Shown here piece by piece: positions 25,841 to 35,004 of a stretch of DNA of 64,000 bases. The notes under the pieces were generated by a model. That model was given only the letters and a program-made list of their open reading frames with translations, did not search any database and was not told the origin of the DNA. How positions within the stretch are numbered: the first letter of the stretch is position 1; every line of letters starts with the position of its first letter. A program made the position numbers and the translations under genes. Source of the DNA: Bradyrhizobium sp. LHD-71. GTDB lineage: Bacteria > Pseudomonadota > Alphaproteobacteria > Rhizobiales > Xanthobacteraceae. Where the stretch lies: the NCBI RefSeq assembly GCF_031157255.1, contig NZ_JAVIFX010000003.1:1-64000 (forward strand). Direction: 5' to 3'.

Positions 25841-27259
25841 ATGTCGGTGATTGAAAGCGAAACGCTGGAGAGGAGCGAACTCCTGGACTTCAGCATCGCT
25901 GACCTTGGGCGGATGATGCGCAACGGCTCGGTTTCGCCCGTCGAGCTGACGACAGCCTGCCTCGAGCGGATTGCGCGTCACGACGCTGCTCTCAACAGTT
26001 TCATCACCGTCACGGCTGAAACCGCGCTTTCGCAGGCGCGTCGCGCCGAAGCGGAACTCGCGAGTGGCCGCGATCGTGGGCCTTTCCACGGCATTCCATA
26101 TGCCTTGAAGGACAATGTGGACACGGCCGGCATTCTGTCTTCTTCCCATTCGAAGATATTCATCGACCGCAAGCCGGCCGAGAGCGCGACCGTCGCGCAA
26201 AAGCTCGAGCAGGCCGGCGGCATCCTGATCGGAAAGACATCGACCTTCGAATTCGCAATCGGCGGCCCGTCCTGGGATCTTCCCTGGCCGCCCGCGCGCA
26301 ACCCCTGGAATCGCAACTACCTGCCCGGAGGTTCGTCGTCCGGCTCCGGCGCTGCTGTCGGGGCGCGTTTTGTGCCGGCTGCGATCGGGACCGACACCGG
26401 CGGCTCGATCCGTTGGCCGGCTGCGATGTGCGGCATCACTGGTCTCAAGCCCACCTACGGCCGGGTCAGTCGACGCGGCGTACATCCGAACACCTATTCG
26501 CTCGACCATTGCGGGCCGATGACGCGCTCGGCAGAAGACTGCGCGATCATGCTCGCCGCTTGCGCCGGCTATGATCCGCTTGATCCCGGGTCGATCGACG
26601 AGCCGGTGCCCGACTATCGGGCTGCCCTCTCCGGCTCGATACAGGGGCTGCGCATCGCTCTCGTGCGACACTGGTACGAGGAGGATGCGACCGAAGAGGT
26701 CATTGCCGCCGTCGACGCTGCGGTGAATGTGTTGCGTGAACTCGGCGCTGTTGTCGAGGTGGTGACGCTCGATCCGCTGCGCGACTATGTCGATGCCAAG
26801 ACGACGATCTCCATCGCCGAGCTCTTCTCTGTACACGAGAAGGATCTGCGAACACGTCCGCAGGATTTCGGAAAGCTGCTGCGCAGCCGTGTGATGGTTG
26901 GAGGCCTCGTCCGCGCCGAAGATTATGTCCAGGCCATGCGCTGGCGCGCCGAGCTGTCGACACGGATGATGGCGCAGTTCTCTCGCTTCGACTTGCTCGC
27001 CACCGCCGGCTGGCTTGCGCCGGCTGATCCGGCCGATCCCGACGGGGTCGATTTCTTCAAGAAGCGGCAACTCGTGACCATGCCCTTCAGCCTCGCCGGC
27101 CTGCCGGCGCTCGTCGTGCCCTGCGGCTTTTCGCAGACCCGTCTGCCGCTTTCGTTGCAGATCGCCGGCCGCCCGTTCGACGAGGCCACGGTGCTCCGCG
27201 CGGGCGATGCCTACCAGCGCGTGACGGATTGGCACCGCACGAAGCCGGCGCTCGGCTGA
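25841..27259 (+). CDS. Amidase (amidase-signature family), first of operon
   Basis: A 472-residue amidase-signature hydrolase that cleaves a C-N amide bond with a Ser-cisSer-Lys triad. Lys90 (PYALKDN), Ser165 (GGSSSGSG) and Ser189 (TDTGGSIR) occupy the canonical positions with the usual 24-residue spacing between the serines. The cytoplasmic enzyme lacks a signal peptide. ATG 25841 follows GGAGGTG. It is the first gene behind the sigma-54 promoter and is followed after 12 bases by a small AtzG-like protein, the arrangement of AtzE-AtzG amidase pairs. The substrate is unknown; GatA itself is unlikely because gatB is absent. Confidence 0.9.
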   Translation: MSVIESETLERSELLDFSIADLGRMMRNGSVSPVELTTACLERIARHDAALNSFITVTAETALSQARRAEAELASGRDRGPFHGIPYALKDNVDTAGILSSSHSKIFIDRKPAESATVAQKLEQAGGILIGKTSTFEFAIGGPSWDLPWPPARNPWNRNYLPGGSSSGSGAAVGARFVPAAIGTDTGGSIRWPAAMCGITGLKPTYGRVSRRGVHPNTYSLDHCGPMTRSAEDCAIMLAACAGYDPLDPGSIDEPVPDYRAALSGSIQGLRIALVRHWYEEDATEEVIAAVDAAVNVLRELGAVVEVVTLDPLRDYVDAKTTISIAELFSVHEKDLRTRPQDFGKLLRSRVMVGGLVRAEDYVQAMRWRAELSTRMMAQFSRFDLLATAGWLAPADPADPDGVDFFKKRQLVTMPFSLAGLPALVVPCGFSQTRLPLSLQIAGRPFDEATVLRAGDAYQRVTDWHRTKPALG

Positions 27260-27271
27260 ACGGAGACCGAC

Positions 27272-27496
27272 ATGGCCAAGCAGACGACTGTTCCACCTTC
27301 GCCCGCCACCCGCGAAGACATCGCAGGTCTCGCGAAGAATGCCGGCCTGGATCTGCCACCCGATCTCTTCGAGGAACTGGTGGTCGCTTACGGCAACATC
27401 GAGCCGATGCTGATGCGGTTGCGCCGCGGGCGCGATCGCGCCGACGAACCTGCGCATGTCTTCGATCCACGAAAATTCATGCCAACGAGACCATGA
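27272..27496 (+). CDS. Small AtzG-like (DUF4089-type) amidase partner
   Basis: A 74-residue helical protein ending in RADEPAHVFDPRKF. The (D/E)EPAxxF C-terminal motif after a short amphipathic helix is the mark of DUF4089/AtzG-like proteins, GatC-like subunits that stabilise amidases such as AtzE. It follows the amidase gene by 12 bases, so a two-subunit enzyme is likely. A second protein of the same type (34801-34998) follows another amidase in this operon. Family assignment is by motif and context, without a search. Confidence 0.7.
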   Translation: MAKQTTVPPSPATREDIAGLAKNAGLDLPPDLFEELVVAYGNIEPMLMRLRRGRDRADEPAHVFDPRKFMPTRP

Positions 27497-27636
27497 ACGC
27501 AATGTCCGACGTCGATCGATACTTCAGGAGATGGGACTGACCGCTGCTGCATAAGGATCAAGAGCGGTCACGGAAGGCCGCCGTCACGAGGAAGCCCATG
27601 GGGGATCGAACAAGAACAAGGAAAAAGGCTCCGTCG

Positions 27637-29262
27637 ATGATCAGACGTTCGTTTCTTTGGCTGCTGTCGGCAGCCTCGCTGACGGCAGTGATGTGCGTAG
27701 CCGCCCGTCATGATTCAGCGCTGGCGCAAAGCAAGCCGGGCGTGCTGCGCGTGGCAATGACTGCCGGTGACATTCCACTGACGACGGGCCAGCCGAGCCA
27801 GGGCGGCGAAGGCATCCGTTTCATAGGCATTACGCTTTATGACGGGCTGACCCGTTGGGACCTGTCCAAATCGGACAAAGCGGCCGAGGTCATTCCGGAC
27901 CTTGCGGAAAGCTGGACCGTCAATCCCGGCGATCAGAAGATCTGGACGTTCAAGCTTCGCAAGGGCGTGAAATTCCACGACGGCTCGGAATTCAATGCCG
28001 ATGCGGTGGTCTGGAATCTCGACAAGCTGATGAACAAGGAGACCCCTCAGTTCGATCAGGCGCAGGCCAACCAGGCCGCCTCGTACAGCGCGCCGATCGC
28101 CAGCTGGCGCAAGATCGACGACTGGACCGTCGAGATCACGACCAAACGTGTGGACGCGGTGCTGCCGTACAATCTTGCGAACCTGTTCATGTCGAGCCCC
28201 AAACGCTGGGAAGACCTTGGAAGGGACTGGAGCAAGGTTGCCGAGAAGCCCTCGGGCACCGGCCCGTGGATGCTCGAATCCTTCAAGCCTCGCGAGCGCG
28301 CCGAGCTCGTGCGCAACCCGGACCACTGGGACAAGACCCGCATCACCAAATCCGAGCGGCTGATCCTGCTGCCGATGCCGGATCCCAACACGCGCGTTGC
28401 CGCATTGCTCTCCGGTCAGGTCGACTGGATCGAGGCGCCACCGCCGGACGCGGTGCCTCGCCTCAAGCAGCAGAAGATGCAGATCGTCACAAACCTCTAT
28501 CCGCATATCTGGCCGTATCAGCTCTCCTTTCTCGACGACTCGCCGTTCAAGGATATCCGCGTCCGCAAGGCGGCCAATCTGGCGATCGACCGCGACGGTC
28601 TTGTCAAAATGCTGGGCGGGCTCGCCGTGCCGGCGAAAGGCATGGTCAACGAAACGCATCCCTGGTTCGGCAAGCCGACCTTCGAGATCAAATACGATCC
28701 GGAGCAGGCGAAGAAGCTATTGAAGGAAGCCGGCTACGGTCCGGAGAAACCGGCCAAGGTCAAGATCGTCATCTCGCCCTCCGGTTCCGGCCAGATGCAA
28801 CCGCTGCCGATGAACGAGTTCATCAAGGAGAACTTCGCGGATGTCGGCATCGACATGGAGTTCGAGGTCCTGGACTGGGAGGCGCTGCGCACGCGCCGGC
28901 GGCTCGGTGCCGAGGCGCCGGAGAACAAGGGCAGGCACGGCGTCAACAATTCCTGGGGCTACTGGGACCCTGATATCGGCTTGATCGCGGCAGCAGGTTC
29001 GTTCGCGCGCGTGCCCGTGGGTTTCAACTGGGGTGACTACAAGAATGAGAAGGCCGATGCACTCGCCCTCAAGGCGAAGGCAACCTTCGATCCCGTCGAG
29101 CAGGCCAAGATCCTTGGAGAGCTGCATAGCGTGATCGTGGACGACGCCATGTGGGTGTGGATGGTCCATGACCTCAATCCCCGTGCCATGCGGCCAAACG
29201 TCAAAGGCTTCGTCCAGGCGCAGAGCTGGTTTCAGGATCTGACACCAGTCGTCGTCGAATAA
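27637..29262 (+). CDS. Peptide/nickel-type ABC transporter substrate-binding protein
   Basis: A periplasmic solute-binding protein of cluster C (SBP_bac_5, DppA/OppA type), 541 residues. A signal peptide (RRSFLWLLSAASLTAVMCVAA...LAQ) precedes the mature part. WTFKLRKGVKFHDGSEFNAD is the family's conserved first-domain signature. ATG 27637 is chosen because AAGGAAAAAGG lies eight bases upstream and the signal then starts at residue 1. It starts the importer block between two amidase blocks, so it is predicted to capture the substrate, or a related small amide/peptide, for the hydrolases. Many such proteins carry non-peptide ligands. Confidence 0.92.
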   Translation: MIRRSFLWLLSAASLTAVMCVAARHDSALAQSKPGVLRVAMTAGDIPLTTGQPSQGGEGIRFIGITLYDGLTRWDLSKSDKAAEVIPDLAESWTVNPGDQKIWTFKLRKGVKFHDGSEFNADAVVWNLDKLMNKETPQFDQAQANQAASYSAPIASWRKIDDWTVEITTKRVDAVLPYNLANLFMSSPKRWEDLGRDWSKVAEKPSGTGPWMLESFKPRERAELVRNPDHWDKTRITKSERLILLPMPDPNTRVAALLSGQVDWIEAPPPDAVPRLKQQKMQIVTNLYPHIWPYQLSFLDDSPFKDIRVRKAANLAIDRDGLVKMLGGLAVPAKGMVNETHPWFGKPTFEIKYDPEQAKKLLKEAGYGPEKPAKVKIVISPSGSGQMQPLPMNEFIKENFADVGIDMEFEVLDWEALRTRRRLGAEAPENKGRHGVNNSWGYWDPDIGLIAAAGSFARVPVGFNWGDYKNEKADALALKAKATFDPVEQAKILGELHSVIVDDAMWVWMVHDLNPRAMRPNVKGFVQAQSWFQDLTPVVVE

Positions 29263-29329
29263 CCCGCTCGGCGGGCGGCGTCTCCCTCGCCGCCTCGCCG
29301 CTCCGCCGTCGGCCGAAGGCAAGGTCTCC

Positions 29330-30283
29330 ATGTTCGTCTACGCACTGCGCCGCATCCTCTATACGATCCCGATCGCGATCGGTGTTTCGTTGGTCTGCTT
29401 CGCCCTGATCCATCTCGCGCCCGGCGATCCGCTGAGCTCGGTGATTCCGGAAGGCGCGTCGGCAGAGATGATCGCGCAAATCCGGACGGCCTATGGCTTC
29501 GACCGGCCGCTGCCCGTCCAATATCTGAAGTGGCTCGGCCATGTCGTTACCGGCGACTTCGGCACCTCGATCATGACCCGCAGGCCGGTTCTGGCCGAGG
29601 TGTTACCCGCCGTCCTCAATACCCTGACGCTTGCATCAGCCGCGGTCCTGTTCGGCTTCGCGCTCGGTTGCCTGTTCGGCGTGATCTCGGGATATGTCGC
29701 CGGCACCCCGACCGACCGCTCCGTCGCCGCGTTTTCGATCACCGGCGTATCGATTCCGCATTACTGGCTTGGAATGGTTCTGATCGTCATCTTCGCGGTC
29801 AATCTCAACGTGCTGCCCGCAACCGGCATGGGGGAGGGCGGCTCGGGCTCCTTCGGCTTCAACTGGGACAGCCTTCAGTACCTCATCCTGCCGGCGCTGA
29901 CGCTCTCGGTCATTCCCGCCGGCATCATCGCACGGGCTGTGCGCGGTACGGTTGCCGAGGTGCGCAAGCAGGACTTCATGCAGACCCTCTACGCCAAGGG
30001 GCTGCCGGGTCGACGCGTCTTTGTTCATGTCGTCAAGAACGCGCTCCCGGCGGTGCTGGCGGTGATGGGCTTGCAACTCGCGCAATTGCTCGGCGGCTCC
30101 ATCCTGGTCGAGACCGTGTTCGCCTGGCCGGGGACCGGCTTTCTTTTGAACAACGCCATCTTCACGCGTGATCTGCCGATGCTCCAGGGCACGATCCTCG
30201 TGCTGGCCATGTTCTTCGTGCTGATCAACCTGCTTGTGGACATCCTGCAGACCGCAGTCGATCCGCGGATCAAGCGCGCCTGA
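29330..30283 (+). CDS. ABC transporter permease, DppB type
   Basis: A 317-residue inner-membrane permease of the peptide/nickel importer family with about six helices. The N-terminal RRILYTIPIAIGVSLVCFAL helix and the LAPGDPL segment are diagnostic for DppB-like permeases. Near the C-terminus the EAA-type loop (LYAKGLPGRRVFVHVVKNAL) contacts the ATPase, and VETVFAWPGTG is conserved. It follows the binding protein gene and precedes the DppC-like partner by 13 bases. Confidence 0.93.
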   Translation: MFVYALRRILYTIPIAIGVSLVCFALIHLAPGDPLSSVIPEGASAEMIAQIRTAYGFDRPLPVQYLKWLGHVVTGDFGTSIMTRRPVLAEVLPAVLNTLTLASAAVLFGFALGCLFGVISGYVAGTPTDRSVAAFSITGVSIPHYWLGMVLIVIFAVNLNVLPATGMGEGGSGSFGFNWDSLQYLILPALTLSVIPAGIIARAVRGTVAEVRKQDFMQTLYAKGLPGRRVFVHVVKNALPAVLAVMGLQLAQLLGGSILVETVFAWPGTGFLLNNAIFTRDLPMLQGTILVLAMFFVLINLLVDILQTAVDPRIKRA

Positions 30284-30296
30284 AACGGAAGCCTTC

Positions 30297-31199
30297 ATGT
30301 CCCAGACATCCATCGCCGTCGCAGGTCTAGGTGCTCCGCTGAAGGGCAAGCGGCCCGTCACACGCAGCTTCTGGCAGAACGTTTTTCGCCGCTTGACGCG
30401 TGATCCGGTCACGATGATCTGTCTCGCCATCCTGGTGCTGATCATTATCGCCGCGGTCTTTGCGCCGCTGATCGCACCGCACGATCCTTATCGCACCAGC
30501 ATGGCGCGGCGCCTGATCGCTCCCGGCGACGCTCGTTATTGGCTCGGCACCGACGAGCTTGGCCGTGATCTGCTCTCGCGCCTCATCTATGGAGGCCGGC
30601 TCTCGCTCTTCACCGGCTTTACGCCCGTGCTGCTCGCGACCGTGATCGGCGGCACGCTCGGTATCATCGCCGGTTATCTCGGTGGGGCGATCAACATGGC
30701 GATCATGCGCGTGATCGACATCTTCTATGCCTTCCCCTCCGTGCTGCTCGCGGTCGCGATCTCCGGCGTGCTCGGAGCCGGCATTGGCAACACGATCCTC
30801 TCGCTGACCCTGGTCTTCATTCCGCCGGTCGCGCGTGTCGCCGAAAGCGTTGCGACACAGATACGCGCTCAGGACTTCGTCGAAGCGGCGCGCGCAACCG
30901 GCGCGGCGAACTGGCGGATCGTTTCGTCCCATGTCGTGCCGAACGTGACCGGGCCGATCTTAAGCTATGCGTCGAGCCTGATCAGCGTTTCGATCGTGCT
31001 GGCCTCGGGCCTGTCGTTCCTGGGGCTCGGCATTACGCCGCCGGAGCCGGAGTGGGGGCTGATGCTGAACACGCTGCGCCAGTCGATCTATGTCGCCCCG
31101 CTCAACGCGGTGATGCCCGGGGTCATGATCTTCATCACTTCCATGTGCTTCAACCTGATGAGCGATGGTTTGCGCAGCGCCATGGACGTCAAGCAGTGA
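30297..31199 (+). CDS. ABC transporter permease, DppC type
   Basis: The second permease of the importer, 300 residues. It has the cytoplasmic N-terminal extension (about 40 residues before helix 1) and LGTDELGRDLLSRLIYGGR, both typical of DppC. The coupling loop is EAARATGAANWRIVSSHVVP, followed by SFLGLGITPPEPEWG. It forms a heterodimer with the DppB-like product. The start at 30297 leaves 13 bases to the upstream stop. Confidence 0.93.
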   Translation: MSQTSIAVAGLGAPLKGKRPVTRSFWQNVFRRLTRDPVTMICLAILVLIIIAAVFAPLIAPHDPYRTSMARRLIAPGDARYWLGTDELGRDLLSRLIYGGRLSLFTGFTPVLLATVIGGTLGIIAGYLGGAINMAIMRVIDIFYAFPSVLLAVAISGVLGAGIGNTILSLTLVFIPPVARVAESVATQIRAQDFVEAARATGAANWRIVSSHVVPNVTGPILSYASSLISVSIVLASGLSFLGLGITPPEPEWGLMLNTLRQSIYVAPLNAVMPGVMIFITSMCFNLMSDGLRSAMDVKQ

Positions 31200-31249
31200 G
31201 GGCGACCCGCCTGACATCCATCCCTTCAGCCCATGCGCGCGGTCCGATC

Positions 31250-32314
31250 ATGACGCAGGTCCTGAGTGATGCCGACGCGCGTGACCGCGGTGGCCCGGCC
31301 CAACCGCTCCTGATCGTCGAAGGTCTCAAGAAGCACTTTCCCATTCGCGGCGGCCTGCTCGGCCGGCCGCAGGCCTGGGTCCAGGCCGTGGACGGCGTCG
31401 ATCTCGTCGTCAGGAAGGGCGAGACGCTCGGCATCGTCGGTGAATCCGGTTGCGGCAAGTCGACGACCGCGCGACTGCTCATGCACCTGATCGCGCCGGA
31501 TTCGGGCGAGATCATTTTCGACGGTGAGGCGGTCGGCGCCATGCGCGGGCTGACGGTCCGCGATCTGCGTCGGCAGATGCAGATGATCTTCCAGGATTCG
31601 TACTCATCGCTGAACCCGCGCATGACAATCGAGGACTCGATCGCCTTTGGCCTGATCGCACAGGGTACGGCAGCGACGGAAGCGCGGACGCGGGCGGGGA
31701 CGATGCTGCGCATGGTCGGGCTGACGCCCGACATGTTTGCCCAGCGCTATCCGCACGAACTCTCTGGCGGGCAGCGCCAGCGCGCCAATATCGCCCGAGC
31801 GCTGACAATGAGCCCGCGCCTTTTGATCCTCGATGAGGCCGTCTCGGCGCTCGACAAGTCGGTCGAGGCGCAGGTGCTGAACCTGTTGCAGGATTTGAAG
31901 CAGAAGCTCGAGTTGACCTACATCTTCATCTCGCACGACCTGAATGTGGTTCAGTACATCAGTGATCGCGTGCTGGTAATGTATCTCGGTAAAGCGGTCG
32001 AGATCGGCCCGGTCGAGGCGATCTACCGGGCGCCGAAGCATCCCTATACACGCGCGCTGCTCTCCTCGCGTCCGTCGATGGATCCGCGCCGCCGGATGCA
32101 GACGCCGCCGCTCTTCGGCGATCCACCGAACCCGATCAATCCGCCGAGCGGTTGCCGTTTCCGGACACGCTGCCCGATTGCTGAAGCCGTCTGTGCGGAA
32201 AAGATGCCCGCGCTGGGCAGCATGACGGACGCAGAGGCGCATGTCGTCGCCTGCCATGCGCATCGTCCAGGCTCCGGGCACAGCAATGCCCCATCGGAAG
32301 GAGCGGTGCATTGA
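31250..32314 (+). CDS. ABC transporter ATP-binding protein, DppF/OppF type
   Basis: A 354-residue ATPase energising the importer. Walker A is GESGCGKST, the signature is LSGGQRQR, and Walker B is LLILDEAVSALD followed by the switch His in FISHDL. The C-terminal oligopeptide-transporter extension (GCRFRTRCPIAEAVC) has the four-cysteine pattern that can hold a 4Fe-4S cluster. Most ABC ATPases of this kind start just before the ...LLIVEGLKKHFP segment, so ATG 31250 is taken. A GTG at 31196 overlapping the upstream stop is in frame and possible. It overlaps the next gene by one base. Confidence 0.92.
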   Translation: MTQVLSDADARDRGGPAQPLLIVEGLKKHFPIRGGLLGRPQAWVQAVDGVDLVVRKGETLGIVGESGCGKSTTARLLMHLIAPDSGEIIFDGEAVGAMRGLTVRDLRRQMQMIFQDSYSSLNPRMTIEDSIAFGLIAQGTAATEARTRAGTMLRMVGLTPDMFAQRYPHELSGGQRQRANIARALTMSPRLLILDEAVSALDKSVEAQVLNLLQDLKQKLELTYIFISHDLNVVQYISDRVLVMYLGKAVEIGPVEAIYRAPKHPYTRALLSSRPSMDPRRRMQTPPLFGDPPNPINPPSGCRFRTRCPIAEAVCAEKMPALGSMTDAEAHVVACHAHRPGSGHSNAPSEGAVH

Positions 32315-33333
32315 TGTCCGCTGTGTCGAAACAGGCGCCGCTCGTCGAGGTCGAAGACCTGACGGTTCGCTTCACCGGGCGAGACCTCGACATCCGTGTC
32401 GTCAATGGCGTGTCGTTCACGCTCGACCGCGGCTCCTCGATGTGCGTGCTCGGTGAATCAGGTTCCGGCAAGAGTGTGACTCTTCGCGCGCTGATGCGGC
32501 TGTTTCCGCCGACAGCGACGCTCGACGGACGCATCCGCGTCGACGGCGTAGATGTGCTCGCGCTCGGTGAAAATCAGCTCCGGCAGATCCGCGGCGGCTT
32601 GATCTCGATGATCTTCCAGGAGCCGATGACGGCGCTTGACCCGGTGTTCACCATCGGCCAGCAAATCGCCGAGACGCTGGTCTATCATGAGGGCATTTCC
32701 TTCCGCGCGGCACATGCGCGGGCGCTTTCCTTGCTGGAACTGGTGCAGGTCCCCTCGGCCAAGCGCCGCCTCGAGGCCTATCCGCACGAATTATCGGGCG
32801 GTTTGCGCCAGCGCGCCATGATCGCGCTGGCGCTCGCCTGCAAGCCGAAGCTGCTGCTCGCCGACGAGCCGACGACGGCGCTCGATGCCACCGTGCAGAT
32901 CCAGATCCTTTTGCTGTTGCGCGAGCTGCAGCATGAACTCGGGATGGCGACGATTTTCGTGACGCACGATCTCGGCGTCGCCTGCGAGGTCGCAGACAAA
33001 ATTGCGGTGATGTATGCGGGCAAGTTCGTCGAGGCGGGCTCGGCCGAACAGATCATCGGCGCGCCGCGCCATCCCTACACGCAGGGACTGATGAACTCGA
33101 CGATCCACGCCGATATGCGCGGCGTCAAGCTGGACCCGATTCCCGGCGCGCCGCCGGACCTGACCGATCTTCCGCCGGGCTGCCCGTTCGCGCCGCGCTG
33201 TTCCGTGGCGCGCGAGCCCTGCCTCGGCCTGCAGCCGGAGCTGGTCGCTCTCGAAGGCGGCCAGAAGGCGCGCTGCCTGCAGTACGGCGCCGCGCCGAGT
33301 TTTGCGCACGCGCCGCTGCTTCAGGCGAGTTGA
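32314..33333 (+). CDS. ABC transporter ATP-binding protein, DppD/OppD type
   Basis: The partner ATPase, 339 residues. Walker A is GESGSGKSV, the signature LSGGLRQR, Walker [13 protein letters not shown] with switch FVTHDL, and the C-terminal cysteine-rich extension is [15 protein letters not shown]. The Q-to-L change in the signature (SGGLRQR) is common in this subfamily. GGAAGGAG precedes ATG 32314, which shares a base with the upstream stop (TGATG). It completes a five-gene importer set, 12 bases before the next amidase. Confidence 0.92.
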   Translation: MSAVSKQAPLVEVEDLTVRFTGRDLDIRVVNGVSFTLDRGSSMCVLGESGSGKSVTLRALMRLFPPTATLDGRIRVDGVDVLALGENQLRQIRGGLISMIFQEPMTALDPVFTIGQQIAETLVYHEGISFRAAHARALSLLELVQVPSAKRRLEAYPHELSGGLRQRAMIALALACKPKLLLADEPTTALDATVQIQILLLLRELQHELGMATIFVTHDLGVACEVADKIAVMYAGKFVEAGSAEQIIGAPRHPYTQGLMNSTIHADMRGVKLDPIPGAPPDLTDLPPGCPFAPRCSVAREPCLGLQPELVALEGGQKARCLQYGAAPSFAHAPLLQAS

Positions 33334-33344
33334 AAGGAGGTGTC

Positions 33345-34784
33345 ATGAACAAGCCGAATACCGCTTCGGAATTTACCGATACGACAAGCCCGCTGCACTT
33401 TCTCACCGTGACCGAAGCTTCCAGGCTGATCGGCAGCCGGCAGCTTTCGCCTGTCGCTCTGATCGAGGCGTTTCTCGCGCGAATTACGGCGGTCGATGAG
33501 ACGCTTCGCAGCTATATCACGGTGACGGCCGAGCGTGCGCTTGCCGGTGCCAGACGCGCCGAGCGCGAAATCGCTGCCGGGCGCTGGAAGGGACCGCTGC
33601 ACGGCATCCCTTTCGCCGTGAAGGACAACTACTACACCAAGGATATCCTCACCACCGCCGGCTCGCGTCTGATGCTGGATCATGTGCCGACGACGACTTC
33701 GACCGCCGTCGCCCGGTTGGAGCAGGCCGGCGCCATCCTGCTCGGCAAGCTCAACACGTGGGAGTACGGCACCGGCAACGGCGGCGTCTACCACGACCTT
33801 CCCTTCCCAGTTGCCCGCAATCCGTGGGATCTCGCGCGCTTCACCGGGGGCTCCTCGACCGGGGCGGGTGCATCGGTTGCCGCCGGCACGGCGATGTTCG
33901 CGCTCGGCTCCGACACCGGCGGTTCGATCCGCCTGCCTGCCGCCGCTTGCGGCCTGCAGGGTTTCAAGGCGACGTTCGGGCGTGTCAGCCGCGCGCACTG
34001 CCTGCCGAACTGCTGGACGCTCGACCACACCGGACCGTTGACCTGGACGGTCGAGGACAACGCGATCGTGATGCAGGCGATTGCCGGTTACGATGCCGAC
34101 GATCCGTCCAGCGCAGACGTGCCGGTCCCCGACTATCGCAAGGCGTTGCACGCCGGCGTGAAGGGGCTCGTCATCGGTTTCGTGCGTGATCTCGGGTCGG
34201 AGGGCGCGGCGCTCGACGCCGCCAACGCGCGCGCTCTCGAGCAGGCGGCGTTGCTGCTGGAGCAGCAGGGCGCGATCATTCGCGAGGTCAGGCTGCCGGC
34301 GCCGCTGACGCATTATCGAAACGTCACCAAGGTCATCAACTGGGCGGAATCCTTTTCGATTCACGAGAAGGACTTCCTGGAGCGGAGCGCGCTGATGGGC
34401 CAGGCGCTGCGCGAGAAGATGATGTCGGGGTTCACCACTCGCGCCGCCGATTATCTCGCGGCGACGCGCCTGCGCCGCACGCTGATCGCCTCAACCGACG
34501 CTGTGGTGCGTTCCTGTGATGCGTTGCTGATCGCCGGCGCCTTCCACGTCGCGCCTCGCTTCGAGGACGAAGAGACGATCTCGCCCTTCACCGCGGACAC
34601 GGCGACGACCGTTTTCAATGTCACCGGCCATCCAGCCCTGTCGATCTGCACTGGTTACGACGACACGGGCCTGCCGCTCAATGCGCAGATCGTCGGACGC
34701 TTCTTCGACGAGCCGATGGTGCTGCGCGTGGCTCAGGCCTATGAATCGGCGACGCGCTGGCGCGAGCGCCGCCCCATGCTCTGA
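33345..34784 (+). CDS. Amidase (amidase-signature family), second of operon
   Basis: A 479-residue amidase with the triad Lys93 (FAVKDN), Ser170 (GGSSTGAG) and Ser194 (SDTGGSIR). It differs from the first amidase in the loop after the catalytic Lys (YYTKDILTTAGS) and in the active-site serine loop, so its substrate is probably different. It has a textbook AAGGAGGT ribosome site before ATG 33345. It is followed after 16 bases by a second small AtzG-like gene, again making an amidase plus small-subunit pair. Confidence 0.9.
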   Translation: MNKPNTASEFTDTTSPLHFLTVTEASRLIGSRQLSPVALIEAFLARITAVDETLRSYITVTAERALAGARRAEREIAAGRWKGPLHGIPFAVKDNYYTKDILTTAGSRLMLDHVPTTTSTAVARLEQAGAILLGKLNTWEYGTGNGGVYHDLPFPVARNPWDLARFTGGSSTGAGASVAAGTAMFALGSDTGGSIRLPAAACGLQGFKATFGRVSRAHCLPNCWTLDHTGPLTWTVEDNAIVMQAIAGYDADDPSSADVPVPDYRKALHAGVKGLVIGFVRDLGSEGAALDAANARALEQAALLLEQQGAIIREVRLPAPLTHYRNVTKVINWAESFSIHEKDFLERSALMGQALREKMMSGFTTRAADYLAATRLRRTLIASTDAVVRSCDALLIAGAFHVAPRFEDEETISPFTADTATTVFNVTGHPALSICTGYDDTGLPLNAQIVGRFFDEPMVLRVAQAYESATRWRERRPML

Positions 34785-34800
34785 TCCGGAGGACATTATT

Positions 34801-34998
34801 ATGTCGAACGTCCAATCGACCAGCGAAGCTGAGGTCAGGCTCTATGCCGAACGCTGCGGGCTGAAGGATCTTCCGCAGGAGCAGTTTGCGCGGCTGGCCG
34901 AGCTCACGCAGACTGTCCGCGAGACCGGGCTGGCCCTGCCGCGCATGCCCTCGGAAGAAGACGAGCCGGCCCATCTGTTCACCGTACTGCTGAAGTGA
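34801..34998 (+). CDS. Second small AtzG-like (DUF4089-type) protein
   Basis: A 65-residue acidic helical protein ending SEEDEPAHLFTVLLK, with the same DEPAHxF tail motif as the protein at 27272-27496 but otherwise diverged. GGAGG lies upstream of ATG 34801. It sits between the second and third amidase genes (16 and 6 bases away), so it probably acts as the GatC-like small subunit of one of them. It is short and easily missed. Confidence 0.68.
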   Translation: MSNVQSTSEAEVRLYAERCGLKDLPQEQFARLAELTQTVRETGLALPRMPSEEDEPAHLFTVLLK

Positions 34999-35004
34999 GG
35001 CGCG

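Noticed and set aside
25841-27496. gatCA of a tRNA amidotransferase
   Set aside because: No gatB nearby, sigma-54 promoter and importer context, and the small protein has an AtzG/DUF4089-type tail.
31196-32314. GTG start for the DppF-like ATPase overlapping the permease stop
   Set aside because: In frame but without a ribosome site; ATG 31250 gives the usual short N-terminus. Kept as an alternative in the entry.
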